Shown: positions 36,687-45,629, counted from the stretch's first letter. The stretch is 64,000 nt of DNA from Micrococcales bacterium (GCA_009785115.1 WQWY01000008.1:44741-108740), one strand, 5' to 3'. Notes: a model not told the origin generated them from the letters alone. A program made the numbers and translations.

Positions 36687-37220
36687 TCAGTCGTTCTCGT
36701 GGAAGCCGAGGGGGAAGTCCAGCACAATGTGCCCGGTCTCGAGTATCTCGCCGTCGATGGTGAGAGTGATCTCTTTCAGGTTGAAGTAGGTCAGCAGAGT
36801 GTTGACCACAGAGCCCAGCAGCATGCGCTCCCCTGCTGTGCCCATGCTGGAGACAGCCCGCCCGTAGGCAGCGTTCATGTCCACCTTGGCGCTGTCGTCG
36901 CCGGTCGTGGTGAAGCTGTTCAGCGCGCAGCCTGCCGGAAGAGCCCCTTCAGCCACCAGCAGAGAGATGATGTGCGCCGGGTCGCCACCTGTCGTGACGG
37001 TCTTGATGACAAAGCCGTCCGCGTCGGCGTTGGGCAGGTAGAGATCCACCGAGGTGACGGCGGGGGTCGAGGGCACGTCGTGGGCAGGAGGATCTGACGA
37101 CACCGGCGTCTCGGTGCTGCTGCTGCCGGTGTTGTCCGCGTCGTCTCCTGAACCGCTGCCGCACGCGGCCAGAGAGAACGCCACCACCAGCGCGGACGTG
37201 ATCGCGAAAAATCTCTTCAT
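36687..37220 (-). CDS. GerMN-domain lipoprotein
   Basis: 177 residues from the ATG at 37220 (MKRFFAITSALVV). Signal peptide with lipobox SLAACG, then a Ser/Thr/Pro linker, then a GerMN-like domain (VTSVDLYLPNADADGFVIKTV to LNSFTTTGDDSAKVDMNAAYG, ending GEILETG). GerMN domains occur in spore germination GerM and in the actinobacterial LpqB-like lipoproteins and are thought to bind peptidoglycan or partner proteins at the membrane. Function here unknown. Its position next to the ilvE scar suggests it was the original neighbour downstream of ilvE. Confidence 0.78.
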   Translation of the reverse strand: MKRFFAITSALVVAFSLAACGSGSGDDADNTGSSSTETPVSSDPPAHDVPSTPAVTSVDLYLPNADADGFVIKTVTTGGDPAHIISLLVAEGALPAGCALNSFTTTGDDSAKVDMNAAYGRAVSSMGTAGERMLLGSVVNTLLTYFNLKEITLTIDGEILETGHIVLDFPLGFHEND

Positions 37221-37312
37221 GGCAGAACAGGCCTTCCCGCTGGGCACCATCATCGCTACCTCCGCGACGTGCAGCGCAGCGTACACCGCTGGTGTGCGCT
37301 CAGGTGGCGATC

Positions 37313-37405
37313 TCAGGCGAGACGACGCATCCAGGCGTGGCGGTCGGGGCGGCGGCCGTACTGGATGTCGGTGAGCTCGGTGCGGATCGACATGGTCACC
37401 GGGCC
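37313..37405 (-). pseudogene. Duplicate of the last 93 bp of ilvE
   Basis: Identical to 38544-38636, the 3' end of ilvE, apart from one base (37390 versus 38621). The copy begins exactly at the stop codon and covers the last 31 codons. The truncated side faces the AAA fragment. This matches the displaced native gene end left by an element that integrated in the 3' end of ilvE and restored the gene with its own copy. Confidence 0.85.
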
Positions 37406-37465
37406 CGGCTGAACACGTCGAGCCGACCATGCCAGCTCGTCCTCACCGGGTCAGCCCGGCACGAG
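37402..37465 (+). pseudogene. Fragment of a second AAA/DUF4143 ATPase gene
   Basis: Colinear with 31927-31990 of the intact ATPase gene, with a few mismatches. It encodes RLNTSSRPCQLVLTGSARHE in the same strand sense as the intact gene. It is joined on the left to the ilvE end through shared GGCC and on the right to the coiled-coil gene fragment. Confidence 0.85.
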
Positions 37466-37653
37466 GGCTGGCAGCTGCAGCCTTTTGCCTCTGCCGCTTC
37501 TCCGCCTGCTGCTGTTGATATGCCATTTCAGCGAAAAATCCACGTCGCTTGGCCAAGGGTATCTCTCCTGAGATTCTCCGAGCGTAGAAAACACAGCATC
37601 GCTGCCGTACCATCTTCCCGCATGACTCTCGCAAGACGAGAGGGGCGAAGATG
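37466..37653 (-). pseudogene. Fragment of a second copy of the coiled-coil defence-like gene
   Basis: Colinear without gaps with 35599-35786, that is, the first 30 codons of the coiled-coil gene (MAKRRGFFAEMAYQQQQ) plus about 97 bases upstream. Divergence is moderate, so it is not a recent duplicate. The rest of the gene is missing. Confidence 0.85.
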
Positions 37654-37656
37654 GCC

Positions 37657-37733
37657 GGCATCCAGGTCTGCGATCGCCTCTCGCAGCCGCTGCGCGTTGA
37701 CCGGGCCGCGCAGCAGGTAGTCGGTCTCGTTCA
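37657..37733 (-). pseudogene. Fragment of a second yefM antitoxin gene
   Basis: About 80% identical by eye to 36180-36256 of the intact yefM, with the same orientation. It ends where the VapC coding region begins. It completes a miniature of the neighbouring island in the same gene order. Confidence 0.78.
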
Positions 37734-38156
37734 GTACCGCTGGTGTGAGCCTTCGAAGGGGTTGACGACGGTGACGCCGTGCCAGGTGAGGCCCGCGTGG
37801 AAGTCTTCGGAGTACAAGGTGCGGCAGCGGTGCTCGGCCGCGACAGCGAGGATCAGCGCGTCCCAGGTGCTCATCTGGTGGTCGGCCATAAGGTCTAGAG
37901 CCGACGCGAACGCCTGCGCGGTCGAGTCAGCCACCTGGTAGGCGTCGGCCCAGCCGGTCACCGCTGTGCGGACATCGTCGCGCAGCCGACCGGCCTTGCC
38001 GATCAGCACCCGGCTCAGCTCACCGAGAACCTGCACCGGGACCAGCACCTCGTCAGCCGGCAGGCTCGCGACCAGAGCACGGGCCTGTCGGCAACGCGTC
38101 TCGTCTCCCTCGCCCTCGGCGTACACCAGGACGTTGGTGTCCAGCGCCACCCTCAC
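37731..38156 (-). CDS. vapC: VapC-type PIN-domain toxin
   Basis: 141 residues. PIN nuclease acidic residues: LDTNVLVY (Asp near 6), GELSRV (Glu), STWDALILAVA (Asp) and SEDFHAG (Asp). Cleaves RNA when freed from antitoxin. The ATG overlaps the antitoxin stop by four bases. Its 3' end abuts the yefM fragment, so this pair was cargo of the element inserted at ilvE. Confidence 0.92.
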   Translation of the reverse strand: MRVALDTNVLVYAEGEGDETRCRQARALVASLPADEVLVPVQVLGELSRVLIGKAGRLRDDVRTAVTGWADAYQVADSTAQAFASALDLMADHQMSTWDALILAVAAEHRCRTLYSEDFHAGLTWHGVTVVNPFEGSHQRY

Positions 38157-38398
38157 GTGTCGTCTCCATACAAGTCGTCACGGCTCCAGCCGCGAGGTTC
38201 ACCGCTGACCCGCTGCCCGGCGAGACGTTCCAGCAGCGCCACCTTGGCCTGCTCGCGGCGAGCGGTTGCGACGTCAACAGGGCTGAGCACCGCGACCGGC
38301 CGACCTCGCGACAAGATCGTCACCGTCTCCCCTCGCGACACCTGCCCCAAGAGACGCGAGAACGACCTGTTCGCCTCTGTTGCCGACACGGTGCTCAT
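38153..38398 (-). CDS. vapB: Phd/YefM-fold antitoxin of the VapC
   Basis: 81 residues from the ATG at 38398 (MSTVSATEANRSFSRLL). The segment VSRGETVTILSRGRPVAVLSP is the Phd/YefM DNA-binding fold. The C-terminal helical tail (ERLAGQRV to DDLYGDD) should wrap the toxin. Coupled to the toxin by ATGA. A double palindromic operator lies upstream. Confidence 0.92.
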   Translation of the reverse strand: MSTVSATEANRSFSRLLGQVSRGETVTILSRGRPVAVLSPVDVATARREQAKVALLERLAGQRVSGEPRGWSRDDLYGDDT

Positions 38399-38413
38399 CG
38401 CAAGCCTCCCCAG

Positions 38414-38449
38414 GTAGTGACCAGCACTACAAGTAGTGTAGACCACTAC
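38414..38449 (-). promoter_or_regulatory. Twin operator of the VapBC pair
   Basis: Two copies of GTAGTG, five bases, CACTAC (38414-38430 and 38433-38449), centre to centre 19 bases, located 16 bases before the antitoxin start. Both palindromes are perfect. Confidence 0.8.
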
Positions 38450-38476
38450 CGACGGCGCTGCGAGAGCCTACGGGCA

Positions 38477-38528
38477 CCGGTGAGACGGTTGCAGCCGTCA
38501 CTCACCGGTCCCGAAGGCGTCTCACCAG
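38477..38528. repeat. Palindromic GTGAGAC element, right copy
   Basis: CCGGTGAGACGG (38477-38488), CTCACCGG (38501-38508) and GTCTCACCAG (38519-38528). The arms ACCGGTGAG and CTCACCGGT pair. Related to the element at 36475-36567, with which it brackets the GerMN lipoprotein, the scar and VapBC. Confidence 0.6.
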
Positions 38529-38543
38529 CGCGATCGGGGAGGT

Positions 38544-39644
38544 TCAGGCGAGACGACGCATCCAGGCGTGGCGGTCGGGGCGGCGGCCGTACTGGATGTC
38601 GGTGAGCTCGGTGCGGATCGCCATGGTCACCGGGCCGGGGGTGCTGCCGTTGACCGTGACGTCGAAGCCGTCGCCGACGAGGCGGCCGATGGGGGTCATC
38701 ACCGCGGCGGTGCCGCAGGCGAACATCTCGGCCACAGCACCCGTCTCGATGTCGGTGAGCAGATCGGCCAGGGCGATCGGCTCCTCACGGACCTCGTGGC
38801 CAGCATCGGTGAGCAGCTGGAGGATAGACGAGCGGGTGACGCCCTCGAGGATCGAGTCCGTGACTGGCGGGGTGCGCACCGTGCCGTCGGCGTCGACCAC
38901 CATGACGTTCATGCCGCCGAGCTCTTCGAGGTAGGAGCCGGTCGACGCGTCCAGGAAGCACACCTGGTCGCAGCCGCGCTCGTGAGCCTGGGCCTGGGGA
39001 AGCAGGCTCGCCGCGTAGTTCCCGCCGCACTTGGCCGCGCCGGTGCCGCCGGGGCTGGCCCGGTGGTAGCCCTTCTCGACCCAGATCGACACCGGGCGCA
39101 CCCCTCCGGGGAAGTACGCGCCGACCGGTGAGGCGATCACCAGGTACTCGACCTCGTGCGAGGCCCTCACACCGAGGAACTTCTCCGAGGCGTACATGAA
39201 CGGGCGCAGGTACAGGCTGGTCTCCTCGCCCGAGGGCACCCAGTCGCGGTCCACGTCGACCAGGGCACGCAGAGACTCCACGAAGTCGGCCTCGGAGAGC
39301 TCAGGCAGGGCCAGGCGCTGCGCCGAGCGGGCGAACCGGGCGGCGTTGGCCTGCGGCCGGAACGTCCACACCGAGCCGTCGGGGTGCCGGTACGCCTTGA
39401 GGCCCTCGAAGATCTCCTGCGCGTAGTGCAGCACGGCGCTCGCCGGGTCCATCCGCAACGGGCCGTAGGGCTCGACCCTGTAGGCGTGCCACCCGTCGAC
39501 GGTGGTCCACGAGACCCGCGCCATGTGGTCGGTGAAGACGGTGCCGAAGCGGGGCTCAGCCAGCAGCGCGGCACGCTCGCCGGCGGGGAGGGGGGTGTCG
39601 GTGCGGTGCAGCTCGAACGCTGGCGGGGTGGAGGGGGTGCTCAT
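38544..39644 (-). CDS. ilvE: Branched-chain amino-acid aminotransferase
   Basis: 366 residues from the ATG at 39644 (MSTPSTPPAFEL), with GAAAGG seven bases upstream; a GTG 15 bases further up is the alternative. PLP class IV fold: the Lys that forms the Schiff base is in GAAKCGGNYAAS and the substrate loop is in YLEELGGMNVM. It performs the last step of Val, Leu and Ile synthesis. The last 31 codons are repeated at 37313-37405, so the current 3' end was probably supplied by an integrated element. Confidence 0.96.
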   Translation of the reverse strand: MSTPSTPPAFELHRTDTPLPAGERAALLAEPRFGTVFTDHMARVSWTTVDGWHAYRVEPYGPLRMDPASAVLHYAQEIFEGLKAYRHPDGSVWTFRPQANAARFARSAQRLALPELSEADFVESLRALVDVDRDWVPSGEETSLYLRPFMYASEKFLGVRASHEVEYLVIASPVGAYFPGGVRPVSIWVEKGYHRASPGGTGAAKCGGNYAASLLPQAQAHERGCDQVCFLDASTGSYLEELGGMNVMVVDADGTVRTPPVTDSILEGVTRSSILQLLTDAGHEVREEPIALADLLTDIETGAVAEMFACGTAAVMTPIGRLVGDGFDVTVNGSTPGPVTMAIRTELTDIQYGRRPDRHAWMRRLA

Positions 39645-39862
39645 GGTGCGGCCTTTCACCTCCCGGTGCCGGAGCGCACCGGGGCTCTGTCTGCGGATGA
39701 CGGTACCGGGTACGACGGCCGGGTGCGGGCCTCGCTGCGCTCATCGAGCGGCTGAAGGACGAACCCGCTCCGTCCGGACCTCGATCAGGCTGGTCTCGCC
39801 AGCCTTCGCGACCGCCCCAGACGAGCGGGCAGACGTTCTCGCCGGGTGCGTGGACGCTGGCG

Positions 39863-40902
39863 TCAGCCGGTGACGCGCGCGGCGATGTCCTTGCCCACCT
39901 CGGCCGTCGACCGTACTCGCGAACCCCGCTCGGCCAGGTCGGCGGCGACGGCGGCCTCGACCTTCGCGGCCTCCTCACGCAGACCGAGGTGGTCGAGCAT
40001 CATCGCGACAGACAGCACGGTCGCGGTCGGGTCTGCCTTGCCCTGCCGGCGATGTCGGGCGCCGAGCCGTGCACCGGCTCGAACATGGACGGGGCGGTGC
40101 GGTCGGGGTTGACGTTGCCCGACGCGGCCAGGCCGATGCCACCGGTGATCGCGGCGGCAAGATCCGTGAGGATGTCACCGAACAGGTTGTCGGTGACGAT
40201 CACGTCGAAGCGCGACGGGTCGTTGACCATGAAGATGGTCGCCGCATCCACGTGCAGATAGTCCGTGGTGACGTCGGGGAACTCGGCGTTGACCGCCTCC
40301 ACCGTGCGCCGCCACAGGTGACCGGCGTGCACCAGCACGTTGTGCTTGTGCACCAGCGTGAGCTTCTTGCGCGGGCGGGCGGCAGCCCGGGCGAAGGCGT
40401 CGCGGACCACGCGCTCCACGCCGAAGGCCGTGTTCACGGAGACCTCGTTGGCGACCTCGTGCGGCGTGCCGGCACGGATGGCCCCGCCGTTGCCGACGTA
40501 GGGGCCCTCGGTGCCCTCGCGCACCACGACGAAGTCCACCTCGCCGGGCGCGGCCAGCGGCGAGGTCACCCCCGGGTAGAGCGTGGCGGGGCGCAGGTTG
40601 ACGTAGTGGTCGAGCTCGAAGCGCAGCCGCAGCAGCAGGCCCCGCTCCAGCACCCCGGAGGGCACGGTCGGGTCGCCCACAGCGCCCAGCAAGATCGCGT
40701 CGTGGGTGCGGATCGCGGCGAGGTCGGCGTCGGTGAGCGTCTCACCGGTGGCGTGCCAGCGGCGAGCGCCGAGGTCGTACTCGGTGGTGCGCACCGGACG
40801 TCCGCCCAGGGCGGCCTCGAGCACCAGCAGGCCCTGCTCGACGACCTCGGTACCGATGCCGTCACCGGCGATGACAGCGAGGTCTAGCTGATCTGCACCC
40901 AT
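39863..40902 (-). pseudogene. leuB: 3-Isopropylmalate dehydrogenase, frameshifted near the 3' end
   Basis: The frame from the ATG at 40902 encodes a normal LeuB up to [13 protein letters not shown], then runs off to a stop at 40000. Restoring one missing base near 40045 (gccggcaggg should read gccggccaggg) continues the usual ending [20 protein letters not shown] to [12 protein letters not shown] and a stop at 39863. LeuB oxidatively decarboxylates 3-isopropylmalate in leucine synthesis. Catalytic and NAD-binding parts are otherwise intact. A sequencing indel is as likely as a real mutation. A TAGGGT box lies six bases before the start. Confidence 0.9.
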
Positions 40903-40969
40903 GGAGGAACCCTACCGACTCATCTCACGTTTCGGGACTGCGGTCTCAAGAGGCGGACGAGGTGGCAGG

Positions 40970-41004
40970 GGTCCCAGAGGCGCGGCGCACCGACCTCTGG
41001 GGCC
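40970..41004 (-). promoter_or_regulatory. Hairpin in the ilvC-leuB gap
   Basis: GGTCCCAGAGG and CCTCTGGGGCC (40970-40980 and 40994-41004) pair at ten of eleven positions across a 13-base loop. No T-run follows on the minus strand. It may back up the terminator after ilvC or shape the leuB leader. Confidence 0.45.
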
Positions 41005-41028
41005 TCCCCCGCCGACCTGGTCCAGATT

Positions 41029-41069
41029 CTCGACGGCCCCGGTACCCAGCCGGTCCCGGGGCCGTCGAG
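41029..41069 (-). terminator. Terminator of the ilvBNC operon
   Basis: CTCGACGGCCCCGG (41029-41042) and CCGGGGCCGTCGAG (41056-41069) form a perfect 14-bp stem with a 13-base loop, starting five bases after the ilvC stop codon. Confidence 0.8.
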
Positions 41070-41074
41070 AGGGG

Positions 41075-42103
41075 TCAACGGGCGGCGGTGCCGTCCTGGT
41101 AGTCGCTGTCGTCGGGCTTCACCCACGCGAACAGCTTGCGCAGCTCGCGCCCGACCGGCTCGATCGGGTGGTTCTGGCCCTTCTCACGCAGCGCCGTGAA
41201 CTCCGGGGCACCGGCGTCCTGGTCAGCGATGAACCGGGCGGCGAACGCACCGGACTGCACGTCGGCCAGCACGGCCTTCATGTTCTCCTTGACGTGCGGG
41301 TCGATCACCCGCGGGCCGGAGACGTAGTCACCGTACTCGGCGGTGTCGGAGACCGACCAGCGCTGCTTGGTGATGCCGCCCTCGTGGATGAGGTCCACGA
41401 TGAGCTTCAGCTCGTGCAGCACCTCGAAGTAGGCCACCTCGGGCTGGTAACCCGCCTCGGTGAGCGTCTCGAAGCCGTACTGGATCAGCTGGGAGACACC
41501 GCCGCACAGCACGGCCTGCTCACCGAACAGGTCGGTCTCGGTCTCCTCGGTGAACGTCGTCTTGATGCCCGCGGCGCGCAGACCACCGACGGCCTTGGCG
41601 TACGAGAGCGCCAGCGGCCAACCCTGCCCCGAGGCGTCCTGCTCGACGGCGACGATGACCGGGACGCCCCGACCGTTCGTGTACTCGCGGCGCACCAGGT
41701 GGCCCGGGCCCTTGGGGGCGACCATGAGCACGTCGTGGCCGGCCGCCGGCTTGATGTAGCCGAAGCGGATGTTGAACCCGTGCCCGAACACCAGGGCCGC
41801 GCCGGGGCGCAGGTTCGGCTCGATGTCGTCGCGGTACAGGTCCCGCTGCGCCTGGTCGGGCGCCAGGATCACCACGACGTCAGCCTCGGCGACCGCGCTG
41901 GGCACGTCGAGCACCCGCAGGCCCTCGTTCTCGGCCTTGGTACGCGACGACGAACCCTCACGCAGGCCCACCCGGACGTCGACGCCCGAGTCACGCAGGT
42001 TCAGGGCGTGTGCGTGCCCCTGGCTGCCGTAGCCGATGACGGCGACCTTCTTGGACGCGATGACGGCCAGGTCGGCGTCGTCCTCGTAGAACAGCTCTGC
42101 CAC
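41075..42103 (-). CDS. ilvC: Ketol-acid reductoisomerase
   Basis: 342 residues, class I type. Rossmann motif [23 protein letters not shown]-binding Arg/Ser set after it, catalytic Lys in [13 protein letters not shown], and the acidic metal ligands in [10 protein letters not shown] and [13 protein letters not shown]. It converts acetolactate and acetohydroxybutyrate to dihydroxy acids. GTG start with GAGGAGA upstream. Third gene of ilvBNC. Confidence 0.97.
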   Translation of the reverse strand: MAELFYEDDADLAVIASKKVAVIGYGSQGHAHALNLRDSGVDVRVGLREGSSSRTKAENEGLRVLDVPSAVAEADVVVILAPDQAQRDLYRDDIEPNLRPGAALVFGHGFNIRFGYIKPAAGHDVLMVAPKGPGHLVRREYTNGRGVPVIVAVEQDASGQGWPLALSYAKAVGGLRAAGIKTTFTEETETDLFGEQAVLCGGVSQLIQYGFETLTEAGYQPEVAYFEVLHELKLIVDLIHEGGITKQRWSVSDTAEYGDYVSGPRVIDPHVKENMKAVLADVQSGAFAARFIADQDAGAPEFTALREKGQNHPIEPVGRELRKLFAWVKPDDSDYQDGTAAR

Positions 42104-42138
42104 TGTGCGGCTCTCCTCTAGATCTCGTGTTGTTGGGG

Positions 42139-42663
42139 TCAGGCGGACCGGCCGACGCGTTCCAGCGTGCGGTCGGTGATGGAACGGGCGCCGCGGCCGA
42201 TGGCCACGATGCCTGACTGGACGATCTCGCGGATGCCGAACGGCGCGAGCGCGACGAGCAGCGCGTCCAGCTTGCCCGGCGAGCCGGTGGCCTCGATGAC
42301 CACCGCGTCGGGCACCACGTCCACGACGTGGGCACGGAACAGGTTGACGACCTCCAGCACGTGGGTGCGCTGGTCACCCTCGGCCCGCACCTTGACGAGC
42401 AGCAGCTCGCGCTGGACGGAGGACTCGTTCTCCAGCTCCACGATCTTGATGACGTTGATGAGCTTGTTCAGCTGCTTGGTGACCTGCTCCAGCGGTCGCT
42501 CGTCCACGTCGACCACGACGGTGATCCGAGAGATGTCGGCGTGTTCGGTCGGGCCCACGGCCAGGGAGTGGATGTTGAACGCGCGGCGGGCGAACAGCCC
42601 GGCCACCCGGGTCAGCACACCCGGCTTGTTCTCGACCAGCACCGACAGGGTGTGGCGGCTCAT
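42139..42663 (-). CDS. ilvN: Acetolactate synthase small (regulatory) subunit
   Basis: 174 residues. ACT domain at the N-terminus ([23 protein letters not shown]) binds valine for feedback inhibition of the IlvB catalytic subunit. The C-terminal ALS small-subunit domain is complete. It starts three bases after ilvB ends and is followed by ilvC after 35 bases. Confidence 0.97.
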   Translation of the reverse strand: MSRHTLSVLVENKPGVLTRVAGLFARRAFNIHSLAVGPTEHADISRITVVVDVDERPLEQVTKQLNKLINVIKIVELENESSVQRELLLVKVRAEGDQRTHVLEVVNLFRAHVVDVVPDAVVIEATGSPGKLDALLVALAPFGIREIVQSGIVAIGRGARSITDRTLERVGRSA

Positions 42664-42666
42664 GGA

Positions 42667-44505
42667 TCAGTCCTCCCGGTCCCACGCCGGGGTGATGCCC
42701 CGGGCGTACTGGATGTCGTCGTTGCTCACACCGGCGGCCACCATCGGCCACACCATCGCGTCGCGAGACACGGTGAAGTCGACCACCACGGGGCGGTCGT
42801 CGATCTCCATCGCCTTGGCGATGGTCGCGTCGATGTCGGCCTTCGACTCGCAGCGCATGCCGACCGCGCCGTACGCGTCAGCCAGCTTCACGAAGTCCGG
42901 CACCCTCATGGTGCCGTGCCCGGTGTGCAGGTCGGTGTTGGAGTAGCGCTCCTCGTAGAACAGGGTCTGCCACTGGCGCACCATGCCGAGCGAGGAGTTG
43001 TTGATGATCGCGACCTTGATCGGGATCTCGTTGATGACGCAGGTGGCGAGCTCCTGGTTCGTCATCTGGAAGCAGCCGTCACCGTCGATGGCCCACACGG
43101 TGCGGTCGGGGGCACCGACCTTCGCGCCCATCGCCGCGGGGATCGCGTAGCCCATGGTGCCCAGGCCGGCCGAGTTCAGCCACGAGCGCGGGCGCTGGTA
43201 GGTGATGAACTGCGACGCCCACATCTGGTGCTGGCCCACGCCGGCCACGTACACGGCCTCCGGCCCGGCGGCCCGCCCGATACGGCTGATGACGCTCTGA
43301 GGCGCCATGAGCCCGTCGGACGGCTCGTCGTAGCCCAGGGGGAACGTCTCGCGCCAGGCGTCGACCTGCCGCCACCAGGCTTCGAGGTCCGGCTTGCCGT
43401 GCTGGGTGTGCTCGCGCTCGAGCTCGGGCACCAGGTCGGTCAGCACCTCGCGCAGGTCGCCGACGATCGGCACGTCCACGGCCTTGTTCTTGCCGATCTC
43501 GGCCGGGTCGATGTCGGCGTGCACGATCGCGGCCTTCGGGGCGAAGGTCGACAGCTGGCCAGTCACCCGGTCGTCGAACCGGGTACCCAGGGCCACGATG
43601 AGGTCGGCCTTCTGCAACGCCGCCACGGCGGCGACCGTCCCGTGCATCCCGGGCATGCCCAGGTGCTGAGGGTGGTCGTCAGGCAGGGCGCCGATAGCCG
43701 TCAGCGTCGTGCACGCGGGCGCACCAGAGACCTCGACCAGCGCGCGCAGCCGCTCCGAGGCCCCGGCACGGATGACGCCGCCACCCACCAAGATCACAGG
43801 CCGGCGGGCCGTGGCCAGCAGCCGCGCCGCCTCGCGCACCTGCTTGGCGTGCGGCTTGGTCACCGGGTGGTAGCCGGGCAGCACCAGGCGCTGCGGCCAG
43901 TCGAAGACGGCCTCGGCGACCTGCGCCGACTTCGCGATGTCGACCACCACGGGGCCGGGGCGCCCGGTGCCGGCGATGTGGAAGGCCGAGGCGATGGCGT
44001 TGGGGATCTCCGCCGGGTCCTTGACGAGGATCGAGTGCTTGGTGATCGGCATCGTCACCCCGACGATGTCCGCCTCCTGGAACGCGTCGGTGCCGATCAA
44101 CGTCGAGCCGACCTGCCCGGTGATCGCGACCACGGGCACCGAGTCGAGGTTCGCGTCGGCCAGCGGGGTCACCAGGTTGGTGGCGCCCGGACCGGACGTG
44201 GCGATGCACACCCCGACCTTGCCGGTGACGTGCGCGTAGCCGGTCGCCGCGTGCCCGGCACCCTGCTCGTGACGCACCAGGTAGTGGCGGATGCTCGAGT
44301 CCATCAGCGGGTCGTAGGTCGGCAGGATCGTGCCGCCGGGGATGCCGAAGACGTGCTCGACGCCGAGCGCCTCGAGCGAGCGGACGATCATCTGCGCGCC
44401 GGTCATCTTCTCGTGCACGGGGCGCGTGACCGGGGGGGCGGGCACGGTCTCGCCCGCTGACCGGGGGGCCGGGCGGGGCGGTGTCGGGTGGGGGCCGGGG
44501 GCCAT
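42667..44505 (-). CDS. ilvB: Acetolactate synthase large subunit
   Basis: 612 residues. Thiamine-diphosphate enzyme making acetolactate and acetohydroxybutyrate. The catalytic Glu is in [15 protein letters not shown], the FAD-binding middle domain follows, and the ThDP motif is in [22 protein letters not shown] lies six bases before the ATG. The first 33 residues are a Pro-rich extension. The operon is preceded by a leader peptide and attenuator. Confidence 0.97.
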   Translation of the reverse strand: MAPGPHPTPPRPAPRSAGETVPAPPVTRPVHEKMTGAQMIVRSLEALGVEHVFGIPGGTILPTYDPLMDSSIRHYLVRHEQGAGHAATGYAHVTGKVGVCIATSGPGATNLVTPLADANLDSVPVVAITGQVGSTLIGTDAFQEADIVGVTMPITKHSILVKDPAEIPNAIASAFHIAGTGRPGPVVVDIAKSAQVAEAVFDWPQRLVLPGYHPVTKPHAKQVREAARLLATARRPVILVGGGVIRAGASERLRALVEVSGAPACTTLTAIGALPDDHPQHLGMPGMHGTVAAVAALQKADLIVALGTRFDDRVTGQLSTFAPKAAIVHADIDPAEIGKNKAVDVPIVGDLREVLTDLVPELEREHTQHGKPDLEAWWRQVDAWRETFPLGYDEPSDGLMAPQSVISRIGRAAGPEAVYVAGVGQHQMWASQFITYQRPRSWLNSAGLGTMGYAIPAAMGAKVGAPDRTVWAIDGDGCFQMTNQELATCVINEIPIKVAIINNSSLGMVRQWQTLFYEERYSNTDLHTGHGTMRVPDFVKLADAYGAVGMRCESKADIDATIAKAMEIDDRPVVVDFTVSRDAMVWPMVAAGVSNDDIQYARGITPAWDRED

Positions 44506-44586
44506 CGGTGACTCCTGATGCTCCAGAGGGGGTGATGCTGCAAGACGATGTAGGCGGCGATGCCGGGAGTATCGGGTCCGGACACG

Positions 44587-44624
44587 AAAAGGCCCCTCGG
44601 CCCGGACCCGGGCGGACGAGGGGC
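44587..44624 (-). terminator. Attenuator terminator before ilvBNC
   Basis: GCCCCTCG and CGAGGGGC arms (44617-44624 and 44592-44599) enclose an inner GC-rich stem, followed on the minus strand by CTTTT. It lies between the leader peptide and ilvB, about 82 bases before the ilvB start. Confidence 0.82.
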
Positions 44625-44646
44625 TGGCGCGCGGGCGGACCTCAGG

Positions 44647-44685
44647 TCAGCCGACGCGCCACAAAACTACGAGGAACTCTCCCAT
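44647..44685 (-). CDS. Branched-chain leader peptide of ilvBNC
   Basis: MGEFLVVLWRVG and stop: 12 codons with Leu-Val-Val-Leu in a row and a further Val. The A of its ATG lies exactly seven bases after a -10 box, so translation should start at the 5' end of the mRNA with no ribosome site. An intrinsic terminator follows 23 bases after the stop codon. Classic leader for Val/Leu-sensing attenuation. Confidence 0.78.
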   Translation of the reverse strand: MGEFLVVLWRVG

Positions 44686-44692
44686 GCCCGCG

Positions 44693-44721
44693 AGAGTAGC
44701 GTCCCTGCCCCGTCCTGTCAC
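44693..44721 (-). promoter_or_regulatory. Promoter of the ilvBNC leader
   Basis: GTGACA (44716-44721), 17 bases, TACTCT (44693-44698), then seven bases to the ATG of the leader peptide. A near-consensus housekeeping promoter placing +1 on the A of the start codon. Confidence 0.75.
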
Positions 44722-44769
44722 CCGAACCGGACCCCGTCTCACATCGTGGTTCACGGAGCGCTGTCGTCC

Positions 44770-45483
44770 TCAGTCGAGAAGATCGACCGCAGGCAGGGCC
44801 AGGTGGATGCCCAGGGCCAGCGCCGCGATGGTGACCAGGCCGAACAGCACCACCCAGACCGGCGCGGGCACGTGGGTGAGCCGGGCGAGCTGCCCTGCGT
44901 CGGAGCTTCTCCTCGTGCGACGCACGGCCAGCTCGATCACCGCGCGCGGCGCACCGAGCAGCAGCACCCAGGTCACGACGTGGGCGGCGGCCACCTGGAC
45001 GGTGGTCGAGGCCCAGCCGGTCACCGCGACGAGCACCCCGGCGCTCACGAGCACCGCCAGCAACCCGTACCAGTTGCGGATCTGCAGCAGCACCAGGGCG
45101 AGCAGCACCAGGAGCGACCACAGCGCCCCGACCGCGTAGCCCCGCGACACCAGCCAGGCCACCCCCAGGCCGACCACAGCCGGGGCCGGGTACCCGGCGA
45201 GCAGCGTGAGCACCAGCCCAGGCCCGCGCGCGGAACCCCACGAGGTCGTCAGCCCCGAGGTGTCGGTGTGCACCCGGATGCCGTCGAGCCGACGCCCCGT
45301 CAGCACCGCAGCGGTGGCGTGCCCGGCCTCATGGACGATCGTGACGAGGTGCCGCACCACGTGCCACACCCACGGCACGCTCAGCGCCAGCACCACCCCC
45401 GCCGCGCTCCCCCACACCACCACCGGCTCAGCCGCGGGCTGCACCGACGTGGCGGTCCGCCACATCTCCCCGATCCACTCCAC
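44770..45483 (-). CDS. M50-like membrane metallopeptidase family protein
   Basis: 237 residues with five to six transmembrane helices. The zinc motif HEAGH lies in the second hydrophobic segment (IVHEAGHATAAVLTGRR), and QIRNWYGLLAVL is a second conserved patch of the M50B-like family. The usual NPxPxxDG motif of site-2 proteases is not obvious, so proteolysis is unproven. It lies upstream of the ilv leader on the same strand and probably forms its own unit. Confidence 0.75.
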   Translation of the reverse strand: MEWIGEMWRTATSVQPAAEPVVVWGSAAGVVLALSVPWVWHVVRHLVTIVHEAGHATAAVLTGRRLDGIRVHTDTSGLTTSWGSARGPGLVLTLLAGYPAPAVVGLGVAWLVSRGYAVGALWSLLVLLALVLLQIRNWYGLLAVLVSAGVLVAVTGWASTTVQVAAAHVVTWVLLLGAPRAVIELAVRRTRRSSDAGQLARLTHVPAPVWVVLFGLVTIAALALGIHLALPAVDLLD

Positions 45484-45526
45484 CCCACCACCTCACCACA
45501 CCCAGGCTCACCAGGAGCTCAGACAG

Positions 45527-45629
45527 TGTCGGTGGTCGGCGGAAGAATGTGGCAGACAAGACGTAACCCCGGCGATGTGGCCAGGGCCAGGGATCGTTCC
45601 GGGGTCTTCGTCATCGACTCTACCGGAAG
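45527..45629. repeat. 103-bp dispersed repeat, copy A
   Basis: About 82% identical over 103 aligned bases, without gaps, to 50760-50862 (18 mismatches counted by eye). It begins TGTCGGTGGTCGGCGGAAG. Each copy lies beside a PIN toxin-antitoxin pair. No coding capacity or transposase seen. Confidence 0.78.

Noticed and set aside
37443..37661. Open frame containing the start of the coiled-coil gene
   Set aside because: It is a truncated copy that runs into unrelated sequence; treated as a pseudogene fragment.
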